A stretch of 64,000 nucleotides of DNA from Epiperipatus broadwayi (GCA_028023455.1 JAQFVV010013064.1:186001-250000); one strand, 5' to 3'. Positions 25,830 to 38,662 are shown, counted from the stretch's first letter. The notes: generated by a model not told the origin, from the sequence alone. A program made the numbers and translations.

Positions 25830-26740
25830 TCCAGTGCTTGAAGTAGCCCTAACTAACTCTATCAGGAGGTTCAATACATTTTATTTATCACATACAAATA
25901 TTTATACCATTAAATTAATGGTGTCACAATGACAAGAGAAAGAGAGAATAGACCAAATAACAAGCAAACTATTCATGCACACATATTTAATATAACATAA
26001 CAATAAAACTTTACATAAAAAAATATAAACAATTATGTTAAGGGTAAATTTTATGATAGTGTTTCATTAAAGTTCTTATCACTTCAAAATAAATAACATC
26101 TCTAGACAGTTTACTGAAAATATATTTACCTAAGTTTTTGTTAGTGTTAATTTCCAATCAGTTGGCTTTTGGTTTCCATCAATGATTTCATGGCTTTCCT
26201 TCTATTCTTTGGGTTGACAATAGGAGAGAGAGTATGTGACTGTCTATTTTACAGTTTAGGCATTGGTTTCAGGCAAGAACAGTTGATGGTGTTGAGGACT
26301 TGTTGCATAAAGCCCAAATGAATACTATAGCTTTCTAGCAACATGTGTTGCTAATTATGCTGCTTCAGCATTGATATTGTCTGCAGCAGTAATTACTGGT
26401 CACTGAGGGTCACATTAACTGCACTCAGGGATGAATGGATCAATGAATTGGTGAACTTGAAACTCACAACTTTTCAAAGACTGACTGAATATCTGAATGA
26501 ATCAAGAATGAATAACTAACAATAGCCAAGTCACAACTTTTATATATAACTCTCCCATTGTTTAATTCCTTATCATAGTTTTATCACACTTAAATCTATT
26601 TCTAATTAACTTTTTTACATTTCATTTTATCTAATCTTTATTATATTAATCTAATATCCAGGAATGTTTTCAAATTAATTGCATTCCTGCCAATGAGGTA
26701 TTTTCACAAAAGTTTCTATTGTAACAAATTTTATATTTAT
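25830..26740 (-). repeat. Possible LTR-like promoter repeat, minus strand
   Basis: On the minus strand a TATA-like box, 'tatatataaaag' (26540-26551), is followed by several hundred bases of balanced-composition, noncoding sequence and then a putative AATAAA region near 25880-25890 (as TTTATT on +). This resembles an LTR promoter and polyadenylation layout, but no second copy, PBS or target duplication is visible in the window. Confidence 0.25.
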
Positions 26741-27359
26741 TAAGTTTTTTTAAACATTTTTTTTTTTTTTTGATAAAAAGAAGAGAGAGCAGATTTTTAA
26801 ATCTCTATTTCTCAGATTCTTTTTCTCACCCCACTCTTAATCGATAGTTTTATTCTATTTTAAAAGAAAAATATGATGCAATCTTTTACTTTTATAAAAT
26901 TACATTTTAAAATCTACTTGTTAAATATATTATTTTTTAAACTGTTCTTGTTGTTCTTTTCTTTTGATAATTTATTTATTTATTTTAACACATATAATGC
27001 AGATATATATATGTGTGTTTTAGAACATATTTCTTGCTAGCATTAAAATATATAAATAACTATATTTAGATTACTAACTTTAAAATTGTTTTGCACCAAT
27101 ATGCAAAATGTTTTGTCTGAAATATGCATTTATGTGATTATCAACTTTAGATTTAAAATCCAGCTGAATTAGAAATTTTTTAGGTAGTTGATGTTTCAGC
27201 TTCAACTCAGTCACCCAGTTATTGGTTGATAAATGGATATAAAGGAAAAAGAAGTAAATTATAAAAACTCACCAGCAGTTGACTAATCTGAGAATAATGT
27301 TTCTGCTTCTCTGTGTAGCTCTAATGGGAAGTCTTGTTGCTTAAAGCTACTATATCTAC

Positions 27360-27945
27360 ATATATTTATATAGAGGGATTTGAACTTAGGTTTTCAGTCT
27401 ATATTCATCGTCTACTTCATCTCAAACAACCAATACACATGACCACATACATGTGAAAAAAAAAAATCCCTAATATGCATATTTTGTGCAGAATTAGCAC
27501 TCATCAGTTGGTCCACATTATAACCTCTCGCTCATATATACAATCAGTGATCAGCTTATATTAAGATAGTAATTCCTTAAACTTTAATGGGCAGACTTCA
27601 ATCTTCTTGCTCTTCCAACAATTCAAATGTCCATATTGAACACTCAATGTCCTTGGTGGATTTGATATTGTAGTCATACCCATGTAGAAATTACATCAAT
27701 CTAACCCTTATATTATCAGACCATTGTATATCCATTTATATTGATAGGAGAGGGCTAGACTTATACTATGATGTAATCCCAAGGCAATAGATTATGATCT
27801 GGCTTGACTGTTGGGTGTTGGTTCTGCATGGAATTGGGAGTCATCTTTTTCACAAGGGTGTGGTCATGTGTATTGGCTGTATGAGATGGAATGAATGAAT
27901 ATAGACTGAAAATCCTAAGTAGAAATCTCTATTAATATAATAAAC
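27360..27945. mobile_element. Family D repeat with inverted ends
   Basis: The ends (about 27365-27455 and 27853-27940) are inverted repeats: 'ttttcagtctatattcat' and 'ccaatacacatgaccac' on the left have complements on the right. The interior (27500-27690) matches 29630-29690, 31060-31215 and, on the opposite strand, 62750-62990. No coding capacity. Confidence 0.65.
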
Positions 27946-27959
27946 ATTCTGTGTACTGA

Positions 27960-28450
27960 ATGAATAGGTTAATTATATATTTACATAAATAAAAGCATCA
28001 TAGTGATAATGCTTTTATCTGTTATTAGCATCATGGGTTCAAATTCAGAAATTAAAATTCGAATTTTTCTTTCTGGTTCTAACCTAATTCGGAATTTTTC
28101 TTTAAGATAACCAATCTAGTTGATCATCAAATATTAGTTGATAAACTGGCTCTTCTAAGTTAAGATGGTAAATTTGGATAGAAAACCGATTATTACCTGA
28201 CAATTGATTTATGTTGTAATATTTATATAAATAAGAGCATCGTGATGTACTAATAATCTCTTTCCAGCTATTTCTATGATAGATCTATTCCCAGACCAGA
28301 TAAAGTTTGAAATTTTATTCAGATTCCAATCAGGCTCAAGATTTTTCTTTCAGGTCTAATGGAGCAATAGTCATTTTTAGTTAGAGAGTAAAATAAGGAT
28401 GATAAAGCAATTGCTATCAGACAATTGGCATATGTGGTAATAATGCCAAT
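27960..28450. repeat. Diverged tandem duplication, period about 220-255 bp
   Basis: Two diverged units share, in order, an 'ataaataaaagcatc' type start (27982 and 28227), an 'atttttctttc' segment (28063 and 28342) and 'acaattg...atatgt.gtaata' (28199 and 28422). They look like neighbouring copies of one unclassified repeat. Confidence 0.5.
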
Positions 28451-28881
28451 AATAATAATTATAATAATAGTAATAATGTGGGGATTTTTAATGTCCGTTT
28501 TATATTTATACTCATTCATATATATGTATTACAACTAAACATACATTTCAAACTTATGGTTGAAGTCATTTGAAAAACATGAGAGGAGCTTACTAAAAAT
28601 ATATCCGTTATAAAAAGAAAAGTCAATGTCAGTATTTCATCAAATGATGTAAGTTAGTTTTGCTATCAATTAGAAGGCTAATTTTAAGCAATAAAAATAT
28701 GTGATACTACTAGTAATAATATTGAAGATAAAATTACTCTCGAAAGAAAATAAATAAAAGTTACTTATTTATGTAAGTTAATTTATATATTTAAATAAAT
28801 AACGTTACTTATATGTACAATTTATATATTTAACACAACTGTACAGGCTTACACATATCTGCATATATATAATGTAATATA

Positions 28882-28975
28882 TTGGGTTCGAACTCAGACA
28901 TTCACATGACCCTTAACAATATGAGATGGCTTGGAGAATTGAGGGTCGTGTGAAAGTCTGAGTTCGAACCCTATA
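28882..28975. repeat. Hairpin related to the family D ends
   Basis: Arms beginning 'gggttcgaactcagac' and ending 'gtctgagttcgaaccc' are inverted and surround about 25 bases. The sequence 'gtgtgaaagtctg' recurs at 63077-63089, tying it to family D. The arms carry GGTTCGAA, the core of a tRNA T-arm/B box, but no tRNA fold was found. Confidence 0.6.
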
Positions 28976-29489
28976 ATTTTTATATTTATTATTTGAATAA
29001 ATCTTAAATTGAGATTCTTGAAAGAATATCGTAAGCTCTTGTAGTCAAATAAAGAACAAAATTCTTTAAAAGCAAAATTGATTCTAATAATAATTGAGTG
29101 CTCAAAAGTTTTTATATATTTTGAGCAACAATTGAGCTCATTTCTCTTTGAGTTCTGGAATCTGCCACTGATCTCTATCTTATAGGACATTAAAATAACT
29201 TTAATAACAAAAACTACTCAGATTGTAGGTTTTAAATCTAAATGCTCCCTCTAACTCAACCACCTGAGCTGTAGCCCCATAAGATTAAAACGATCCTAAA
29301 CACATGACTAATTTATTTTAGAGAAATCTAGTTTGACCTTAATAAATGTTTAAAGGTGAAGGGGCTCCACAACAATATTTTAATGAAATGCAACCACAAT
29401 GTAAATAAAAAAATATTAAAGAAACACTTTTATTCACATAAATGCACTAAAAAGTTTAAAAAAGTGCAGTGAAAAAATAAATTTTCTTC

Positions 29490-31215
29490 ATCTTTTATAT
29501 ATAGGATATATGAGCATAGACTTGCACATGACCCACCACCCTCCACTCTATCTCATAACACTGATACAATTGAACACATATATCGAAAAGATAAATAATC
29601 ACCAATATATGTATTTCATGCTAAACGAGCAATCATCAGTTGGTCCAGATTATCATCTCTACACATATATGCAATAAGTGCTTAGATATATATATTGTAC
29701 CATTTATTTATATATGATACAGATACATATTGGCATTTTGGTAAAAGCTAAAAAAATAAATTTAGATTTTTTTGTTTGTATAATTTATTTTTATAAAACG
29801 TATGATGAAAGTTAAATTTTAGTCCACATTTTTTTTTGTCTAATTAAAAGTAGAATTGGAGAGAACAAAAGAATTCCAAAACTAAAAAGATAAGCTAAAA
29901 TAAAAATATTTTAGCTAATTAAAGATGGGCAAAAGATTTGCTAAAAAAATGAGAACTTTGTAATTGAAAAATGAGTAAAGACTGTACAAGATTATGAACC
30001 AAAAATGCCATGATAATAGCATGTGCAGAAGTCTGAAAACTGGGCCTCTAGTATAAAAGGCAGAGACCAGTTTGAAGAACATCTTGTTTTTTTCTGTTTG
30101 TTCCTTTGGCTGGTTTTGGATTATTAAAACTAAGACCACTTCATGATGAAATAATCCTTTATGCAGGAGTAGACCGGGGTTTCAGCTGACATCGTTAAGA
30201 TGGGCACTAATAAAGCTTCTGCAACTAGCCTTTGGAATAGACGACAAGATCAAATTTATAACCAATGGCTGAGCTCATTCTAACCAAAAAAACTATGCAT
30301 AGTTATATACTACTTTCTCGTTAAATTTACCGGTAAGCTATGACTATTATTCCTGATTGTGACTAAATTGTCAACAAACCATCTTAAAAATATATGTATA
30401 GTAGGATCCCGGTATAGACTTTCATTTAATTAATTTTTAGTGATCAAGAGACTCTTATTTAATTAAGAACTTAATTTATTTTGTTTAACTGTTATTTATT
30501 TCTTTTATTAATGTATTCATGTTTGGATTAGTATATGTTCTCTCCAATTTACTTAATTAGTAATTTGCATTTTAACTTAAACAGATTTTTAATCTGTTAA
30601 AATAAAAATATTTCTAATAGCAATTTTCATTTGTACGTTATTCTATAATATTTATTAGTGTTTATTATTAAATTTATTATTAGTTTAGTAAGATTTAAAA
30701 ACATAATTTACCTTTGCCAATATGTTATAAGTTCCAGAAATAATAATATTTAAAAGATAATTCTAGTTTATGGTAGAATTACCGATTCTTAAAAATAAAA
30801 TAAAATTTTTTCTTTTTTTTTTTTACAACTTGCGAGATGTGTTGGTGACAGATTTTAGCAGATTCTCATGAATTCTGGCGCCCAGAACAAATAAATTAAA
30901 AGCTGATTTCATCAATAGCACAATTTGTAATAATTCTAGGCCAAGTTGATCAGGAAATATAGTTATGTTTTTAGAAATAGAAATACAACTTTCTTCTTTT
31001 TGACATAACTTGATAGAGGCCTAGCAAGGCGGAAAACTTTATAATATATATATATATATTAAAATAGCCAATCTCCATATTTTAATGGAAAGGCTTCAAT
31101 CAACTCCACATTTAAACTCTTCAATTGTCCATCCAATTGAAAATCTGATGATGGAATGCTCAAAGGCCACCCTGAGGCTGAGATTTTCATCACACCAGTA
31201 TTTGTAATATATGAC
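29490..31215. mobile_element. Family D repeat interrupted by the 1.35-kb element
   Basis: The parts 29490-29695 and 31041-31215 align end to end with the reverse complement of 62750-63110. The break falls at a run of AT just before 'agccaatct', exactly where the uninterrupted copies read through. The intervening 29696-31040 is therefore a later insertion. Confidence 0.75.
29696..31040 (+). mobile_element. Unclassified 1.35-kb noncoding element, copy 1
   Basis: It starts 'tgtaccatttattta' and ends 'ggaaaacttt', with AT-rich flanks. A TATA box 'gtataaaagg' lies at 30051-30060 and an LTR-retroelement-like primer-binding motif 'tggcgccc' at 30876-30883. The segment up to 30875 (about 1.18 kb) looks like an LTR and the last 160 bp like a leader, yet the whole unit is complete, as the interrupted family D repeat shows. 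It could be a solo LTR in which the PBS match is fortuitous, a minimal LTR-derived element, or a nonautonomous retroelement. No frame longer than 75 codons. Confidence 0.7.
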
Positions 31216-32585
31216 TAAAATAAAATCATATAATGCTTACATTCAGAAGTATTCAAATAATATTCCTAAACATAAGACCACCCATTGTTATTTTGGTTAC
31301 ATAATATCAAAAATACTTTTTTTAATTTTAAATTTTCTACTTTTTAGTTTTATAAGCGAATTGAGATAAAATTTAATAGTCTCATGTAAAATTTAAAATA
31401 TAATTTTTTTTACTAAAATTGTTTACAATCTTTAAAATATATATTGATGTTAGGAATACATATGTATGCAAATTTTCATTTAGATCAAAAATAAAGAGGT
31501 GGAGGAAAATTGAATTACCTGATTTCTCAGACAAACAGATAAAAAAAAAGAGTTAAATAAAAAAACATTAAAAAAAAAACTAAGAAATGCTAGTGTTACC
31601 ATGTTATGTGAAGATCAGTTATCAAGTTTTTCTAAATTTAAGTGTATTTAAAATTGTGCAATGATTCAAGTTAAAACAAGATAATTATTATTCAAGCTAT
31701 TAAAAAATAAACACATTTGTATTGATATACTATTACTGTATCTTAATTTTTTTTTTTATTTCAAAGCATTTTATGATTTCCAGCTTGCATTATGCTTAAC
31801 AGGAGCAAACTAGCTTTTTAAAATTCAGATTCAGTGCTATTCTATCAGTATCTCTAGACATATGGCCTTCGTCAATGAAAAGCTTGAATCTATGTACTTA
31901 CTTTTTTATTACTATCAATCGAGCTACCAGTCTGAAATTCAAAAATATCTATTTTGAATTCAAGACAATTTGCTTGCATTTATATAGTTTTGATTCTATT
32001 TAAATAATTACATATTTTATGTGTTTTCAGCTATTAAACAACTGAGAATACTAAAATATCGGTAGATACTGATGTCAGAACCATATTGCCTTGCAAAAAA
32101 AGGTTTGGATCAAAGCATTAAAAAGTGACATTTGTCTGAAGGGTTTATTAAGTCCAAATGGTACACGGACAAATATGGATAGATTTAGTGAACACTATCA
32201 TTTAGTATTTATTTATTATTCAAGTTATAAAAGATGGGAGCATTGAAGAAAACATAGCATTTTATTATAAACATACATTTATTTTATATGTTTCATTGTT
32301 AAGTAAAATGTATAACAAAGATATATTAGAAACTCATTGAAACCTGCATTTGAATGTATTTATTTTTGACAAATTTCTAAAGCAAATCTTTTATAGAAAT
32401 GTCTTATGGAAGATATTAAATAAGTATTTTCAATGTCAAACTATTTTTAACAATTCTAAATTTGTATAAAAACAATATGTAATTATATTTGATATAGAAA
32501 TATGTTAATGTATAATCATGTTTAAACCAATGTTATGTACCATCTCATCCGACTTCATGCTGTATTACAGTGATAGTCTAGTAAA
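31216..32585. other. AT-rich noncoding DNA
   Basis: No frame, RNA gene or repeat structure was recognised beyond homopolymer runs. Confidence 0.35.
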
Positions 32586-32599
32586 CTCAAGAATTAAAG

Positions 32600-32717
32600 T
32601 CTTGTATTGGTGGTCGAGAGGTCAGTGTGACTGCCTTGCACTTGCAGGCAATTGCCCGGGTTGCGGGTTTGCATCCCGGCCGATGCTATGACACTTAAAA
32701 AAAAAAAAACCTCAAAC
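32600..32717 (+). mobile_element. tRNA-derived SINE with target duplication
   Basis: A polymerase III A-box-like 'tggtcgagagg' (32611-32621) is followed by a B-box-like 'ggtttgcatcc' (32666-32676), ending in an A-rich tail (32697-32709). A 14-bp direct repeat 'ctcaagaattaaag' flanks it (32586-32599 and 32718-32731), the mark of LINE-mediated insertion. A second, minus-strand copy is at 53702-53798. Short for a SINE, it has little besides the tRNA-like head and the tail. Confidence 0.85.
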
Positions 32718-32731
32718 CTCAAGAATTAAAG

Positions 32732-33276
32732 ATACCTGGATTAGAGCTAAACTCTTTCAGTTCTGATGTTTTAAAAATAATTTTCCAAAACATTGAATAA
32801 TTTGATTAGGAGTCAAGGATCATTGAATTATAGCTCATAGTTAGTTCAGAAGTAAGAGTAGCTAGCGATAAGAAAAGTTTCTCAATTTCTAGTTTTTTTT
32901 AAAAAAGAAAATGTTTTGGATAATTGAAAGAAATAGTTTCTACTTAACCTTACAAGCAACTGGCAATACTTTATATTTAAATAAATTAATATTACATTTT
33001 CAGAATAATTTTTAATAGAAAATATTTTTTAATGCCAAATATTATTTATAAACCAAAGAAATACTATGTATGGTAGAGCAAAGATTCAAGATCAAAATAT
33101 CTCTTGATTGAGTTCTAATATTCTTTTAAGTTGTCCTTTGAGATTATATAATAAATCATACTACTGGTTCAATACCATTATAAGAAGTAGTTAGTCTTTC
33201 ATGCAGTTTGAAATACTTTTCTGTTTCTTTAACTGTGATCAACTATTGCTAAGGATCATCTTATACCACAGCCGTC
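32732..33276. other. AT-rich noncoding DNA
   Basis: Nothing recognisable between the SINE and the second 1.35-kb element. Confidence 0.35.
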
Positions 33277-33286
33277 CAATATATAT

Positions 33287-34666
33287 TGTACCATTTATTT
33301 ATATGGTACAAATATATTGGCATTCGGTAAGATATTTAAAAGCTAAGAAAAAAAAGTAAAGTTAGCGATCTTTTAAAAGAAAAACATTTTTAGATTTTTT
33401 TCTGATTAGTATAATTTATTTTTTTAAAACATACAATGAAGGTTAAAATTGTCGTTCATATTTTTTTTTATTTAATTAAAAATAAAAGTTAAAATTGAAG
33501 AGAACAAAAGACACACACATTACTAATCTAGATAAGCTAAAAGAAAAATAAAGACATTATAAAGAAGAGAACTTTGCAACGTAAATTTTATAAAGAATGT
33601 ACAAGATTATCAACATATAATTTTGACAAACAAAAGGTATGCGCAGAAGTCTGAAAACTGAACCTCGAGTATAAAAAAGAAGAGGCCAGTTTGATCAAGG
33701 TCTTGTTTTGTCTGTTTTTCTCATGGTCGGTCCTGGATAACAAAATATATCCAGGATCACCCTACGCTGAAATAATTCTGCATATTGGAGTGAACCGGAG
33801 CTTCTGCTGACATCGTTCCTGAAAATGGACACCAGAAAAGCTTTCGTGACTGACCAGTAGAATAGACCACAAGATCAACTTATAACCGATGGCCGAGCTC
33901 ATTCTCCACAAAAAAACTATGCATAATAATCTACAAGCTTCGTGAACTCACTAAACTTACCAGTAAGCTATGATTCATTATTCCCGATTATGACTAAATT
34001 GTCGACAAAACATTCTTAATAATAAGCTTATAATAGGATCCCAATATAGACTTTAATTTTTCTGTTCAAGAGACTTTTGTTTACCCAAGAACTTTAATTA
34101 ATTGTTTAACTGTTATTTTTATTAATGGATTCACGTCTGGATTAGTGTGTGTTCTCTCCAGTTTTATTTAATTCGTAATTTATCTTTAACATTTTAATTT
34201 GTTAGAATAAAAATATTTATTTCTAATATCAACTTTTCCTTGTACATTATTAATAATAGTTATTAATGATTATTATTAAATTTATTAATATTAGTTTAGT
34301 AAGATTTATAAATATAATTTACCTTTGCCAATATGGTTTGAATAAGCTCCAGGAATAAATGTCTAAAAAATAATTTTAGTTACGGTATAATATATCGATT
34401 CTTTTAGAAACATTTTTCTTTTTAATTTGTGAGATGTGATGTGACAGATTTCAGCAGATTCTTATATGAAGCCTGGCGCCCTGATAAAAGAAATAAAAGC
34501 TGATTTCGTCGATAGTGTAAATCGTAACAATTACTAGGTAGAGTTGATCAGGACATATAGTTATGTTTTTTTAGAAATAGGAATGAAACTTTCTTCTTTT
34601 TGCATAACTTGATCAACTCACGCATTATATGTGTAACAGAGACCTAGTCAGATGGGCAAAATGCTT
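33287..34666 (+). mobile_element. Unclassified 1.38-kb noncoding element, copy 2
   Basis: Collinear with 29696-31040 from 'tgtaccatttattta' to 'caaaatgctt'. It carries the same TATA-like box (tataaaa, 33670-33676) and the 'tggcgccc' motif (34474-34481). Direct repeats 'caatatatat' flank it (33277-33286 and 34667-34676), a possible 10-bp target duplication, though low in complexity. Sharing both termini with copy 1 shows that the unit is mobilised as a whole. Confidence 0.72.
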
Positions 34667-34676
34667 CAATATATAT

Positions 34677-35275
34677 ATGTGAACTTTTTTAAAAAGAGGT
34701 AAATATTAACCATATAAAAAAATACAAAATGTGTTGGTTTGCCCTAGGAAAGATGATGGATCTCGGTATAAAAAATAAATTAATAGATGGGAAAAAATTA
34801 CACTTACTATTTAGGGTATTTACGATTTGCCTAATCCATACTCTGTGTTTATGAATCCAAGAAGATAAAATTTCAATATATATTATAACGATCAGGATGA
34901 AGTGAAAGTTTTACCATATCTGTGCTACAGGTGCCACTAGGCTATTTGAACCTAGAAAATTTATATAGTAGGCAGATACGTAAGATAAATTCAACTTTCA
35001 CATGTATATATATTTTTTCCGACCATAAGCCCATGCCACTAGCTCATGGAGCAAAGAGATTTATAAAATATAATTCTTATCAAAATATTTTTAATATTAA
35101 AAGCCACTGCCAGTAATAACACACACAAACATTTATTAAACATATATGTAATTTAGAGTTATTATTTTAGTCTAATTTTTACTTTAGCATTTAATTTACA
35201 TTTTTAACTTTTATTTTTGAAGTTCACACAGATGAATTTAATATTTTATTAAAGTGTCAAGTATGAATACATAGA
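34677..35275. other. AT-rich noncoding DNA
   Basis: No gene or repeat structure could be supported. Confidence 0.35.
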
Positions 35276-35665
35276 TTGCATTTGAAAATAAAATATTCTA
35301 TCCCCTATTTAACCTTAGGCCAAAAGTTCGCAGTCAAACCAACATCAATCCATCTAATACATCAATGTATTCAATGCAGCATGATTATGACAGCACAAAT
35401 ACCATACTGCCAGGAATGTACATCTGAACATCATGGTTGTAGAAGACATTGGCTCTCGTCCAGTACAGGAATACTACATCTGTCTGGTGAGAACAATAAA
35501 AAAAACTCCATAGGAAGGGACTGCGTTTTCCATCTTACTATCCCATTCCATAGGCTAAAAGGGGTGATCCAAGGAGCAGGGAATACCATCTGCTTCCGAT
35601 GGTCAGTGAGATATGGGACTTATTTTGCCCAAGTGTGGCATATAATAGGATCCTGCATGTAGAAA
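35276..35665 (+). other. Unexplained open stretch of higher complexity (128 codons)
   Basis: The + strand is open for 128 codons and the base composition is less AT-rich than the surroundings. The product has scattered Cys and His pairs (CIQC, CQEC) and ends KGVIQGAGNTICFRWSVRYG, but I recognise no family. The minus strand is not open throughout. There is no clear splice context. It could be an exon, a repeat fragment or a conserved noncoding block. Confidence 0.25.
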
Positions 35666-37318
35666 ATCTCATGCTACATTTACTAATTACACCAATATAT
35701 CCAATCGATTAACCCAATTTAACTACGAAACAAATAACCTAAGATTAACCCTCCCTTAATTAATTAATATAACTTTACAAATCTATGCAGCCATTCACAC
35801 CTGACTTAAATTTAACATTTATTAAATTTAATTTAATGAAAAAACAAAAATTATAATAAAACTTAAAAGAACAAAAAAAAAAAAAAACGGAAATGATTTT
35901 TTTTAAAAAAAAAACATCAAATAAAATTAATTATTAATAATAATTTACGTTGGTCAGATAGGATTCTATTTCTATTAAATAGGGAACAAGTTTTAGAATT
36001 AAAGTTATTATTCTTTTCAAATACTGGAGTTTTAGAATTATAGTTAAAGCTTATTAGAGTTCATAAAGTTCTTATGATTTAAAAGAAAAGTCCATATTTT
36101 CTAGTTGCTTGCAACTTGTAAGGTGTTAATTCCCACGAGGTCCTTTATTGTGGCTGGTATTTTATTGCTGGATCTTGGTGTCCTGGGGTACACGATATAG
36201 GAAGATGATGTCATTTCCTTTCTTTATAATTAACTGAAGGAATTGGAAGTGCATCTTTCCAATCCCTTCTCCTTCAACTCTCCCTGCACCAACACATATA
36301 GCATATCTCTTTCACATCTCTTTTTCTCTCCCAGCTCTTTCTTCAATAAAATTTATTTCCAAACTTTTTCTTTTATATTAGAATTTTGGATTGAGTGGAC
36401 ATTACGTCATGATGATGGTGATGGTCTTTTCATTGAGGTCCATTTCCTGAAGGATTTCTTTCATTGGCCATTCTGTTCCCATTGTTTTTTCTCTCCTATC
36501 TGACCTTTAATTATACATTTTGAAATGCCCATAAGCTAGTTCACTTGGACTAATTAATAATCATTTCCATTTTATATACAATAGTATTGATTAATTTATT
36601 GTACAAACTTAAAGATATATTTTTATCTCTAAATCTTTTTAAGTTTTTGTTGGAAATTTAGTTTTAAAACTTTCTTTTTTTAAATAAAGTTTTCTTTTAA
36701 TAACTTTTCATCTGTGCGATTTTATATATTAGAGTTTAGATGACTTTTAATTTTCAATTAAAAAAAACAAATTTTTATTTGCGAACTTTATTTTTAATGT
36801 CTAATTTTTAAAATAAATTTATGTGCCCGTTACAATATATTTTTACAATGTAATAAAACGTGAAATGAAATTAATTTTTATTTAACCTGAATTAACTATG
36901 CTGAAAAAGAAAATTATATTTAAAAAATAAAAATATTTCAGTGTATATAAATGAAAAAAATCCACATAATTCCTATTTCTCATTTTAGGATGACTTAAAT
37001 CAATTATAAATTACATACATTACTATTAACTGATTCTGTTTCTCTCTATATAAAAGCAGTCATTAACTCGTATTGCATTGTAAATGTAAATAGTAATTAT
37101 ATACAACTTATTTTACAATCATTTATTTTTATTTTCTATTTACATTATAAAATCATAAAATTTCAAAAAGGAAAATAAGTAATAGGCAAAATACAGATTG
37201 ACATATATATATACTTTTAAATGCTTACTTTTGATTTTTTAAATATTTGGTGTCATAATTGTTCTATTTATAAGCAGCATATATACTTTAATTAAAGTAC
37301 TACTCTAAACTATATTTG
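35666..37318. other. AT-rich noncoding DNA
   Basis: No supported feature. A pyrimidine-rich block lies at 36260-36345. Confidence 0.35.
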
Positions 37319-38376
37319 AAATTATATTTGAAAAGGCATTTGATTCTATAAACATTTCTTCAGTGATTAAAGCATTGGATCATCAAGGTGTAGATCCAGG
37401 ATATTGTCATATTTTAAAGAATATTTATAAAATACAACAGCAACAATTAGATTACATAATGATAGTAGGAAAATCAACATTGAAAAGGGTGACTCCATAT
37501 CTCCAAAACTTTTTACAGCAGTGCTGCAAGAAGTATTTTGTGGATTCAAATGGGAAGCTAAAGGAGTGAAAGTAAATAGAGATTATTTAAGTCATTTAGA
37601 TTTTGCAGCTGATGTAGTTGTTTTTGCAAATAATGCTTTAGAGCTACAGGAAATATTGCAGGAGTTATCAGATGAAAGTAGGACTATAGATAAATGTTAA
37701 AAAGACTAAAGTAATGTTTAATAGATTTTCTCAAAATATGAAAATAAAGATTGATTATGATGAGTTAGAAGAAGTTAACAGTTACAAATACCTTGGTCAG
37801 ATTATTAATACAGATGGAAACATAATGGATGAAATTAATCATAGAATTAAACTTGGTTGGAGTGCTTTTGGTAAAAATAACTTGATATTAAAAGGAAATA
37901 TGCCTATGGGTTTGAAAAGGAAGGTTTTTAATAAATGTGTTTTGCCAGTTCTTACTTATGGATCTGAGACTTGGACACTTAATAGAAAAGCAATACAGAG
38001 ACTTCAGACCACTCAAAGAAGTATAGAGAGATGTATGTTGGGAATAACAAGAAGAGATCGAAAACGCAATATATGGGTAAGAGAACAAACAGGTGTTACT
38101 GACCGCATTGAAAAAATTAAAAGACTGAAGTGGAGTTGGGCTGGACATATTGTTAGAAGAGATGATAATAGATGGACAATTGAAATTTTGAACTGGATTC
38201 CAAGAGTTTGTAAAAGCCCCAGAAAGAGACCACATGTGAGATGGATAGATGAAATAAGAAAGTGTGCAGGGGTGATGTGGAAAAGAGAAGCTAAAGATAG
38301 GAAAAGATGGATTGAACTTGGAGAGACCTTCATCTTGCAGTGGATTGATAATGGTTGAAGATGATGATAATGACTA
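37319..38376 (+). pseudogene. RTE-type LINE, 5'-truncated, longest copy
   Basis: It begins inside the reverse transcriptase at FEKAFDSI (motif A; the catalytic Asp is lost), continues HQGVDPGYCHILKNIYK, and has YLSHLDFAADVVVFA at 37586-37630, where the usual F-A-D-D has become F-A-A-D. An in-frame TAG precedes INVKKTKVMFN (37690-37722). A 214-codon open stretch (37714-38358) then covers YKYLGQ, the RI.LGWSAFGK block, VLPVLTYGSETWTL, CMLGITRRDRKR, WSWAGHIVRRDDNRW and PRKRPHVRWIDEIRK to a natural stop. The endonuclease domain is absent. The tail has GATGATGATAATG. Lost catalytic residues and frame breaks make it inactive, but the 3' part is the best preserved in the window. Confidence 0.9.
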
Positions 38377-38572
38377 CTCTAAAAAATTATATTTGTAAGA
38401 GACACAATTTTGTGCATATTCGAGCACATGAATGTGTACATACAGAAAATAGATAATATGCACAAATAATTCATTTTACTTATTTTTTACTATTTCATTT
38501 GACAATGTTCAAACCAAAATAAAATCAAATTTGCAGGCCCACCCATAAAGGAGATTATCTCACATTCATATA

Positions 38573-38575
<3 letters not shown>

Positions 38576-38662
<87 letters not shown>
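38576..38662. repeat. (TA)n microsatellite
   Basis: Alternating TA for about 87 bases with one interruption ('ttgat'). Confidence 0.95.

Noticed and set aside
28882-28975. Possible tRNA gene because of GGTTCGAA in both arms
   Set aside because: No acceptor, D-arm or anticodon stem could be folded; the B-box-like core comes from a repeat hairpin related to family D.
37888-38333. Minus-strand open frames opposite the RTE LINE
   Set aside because: These are mirror frames of the conserved + strand reverse transcriptase segment; motifs occur only on +.
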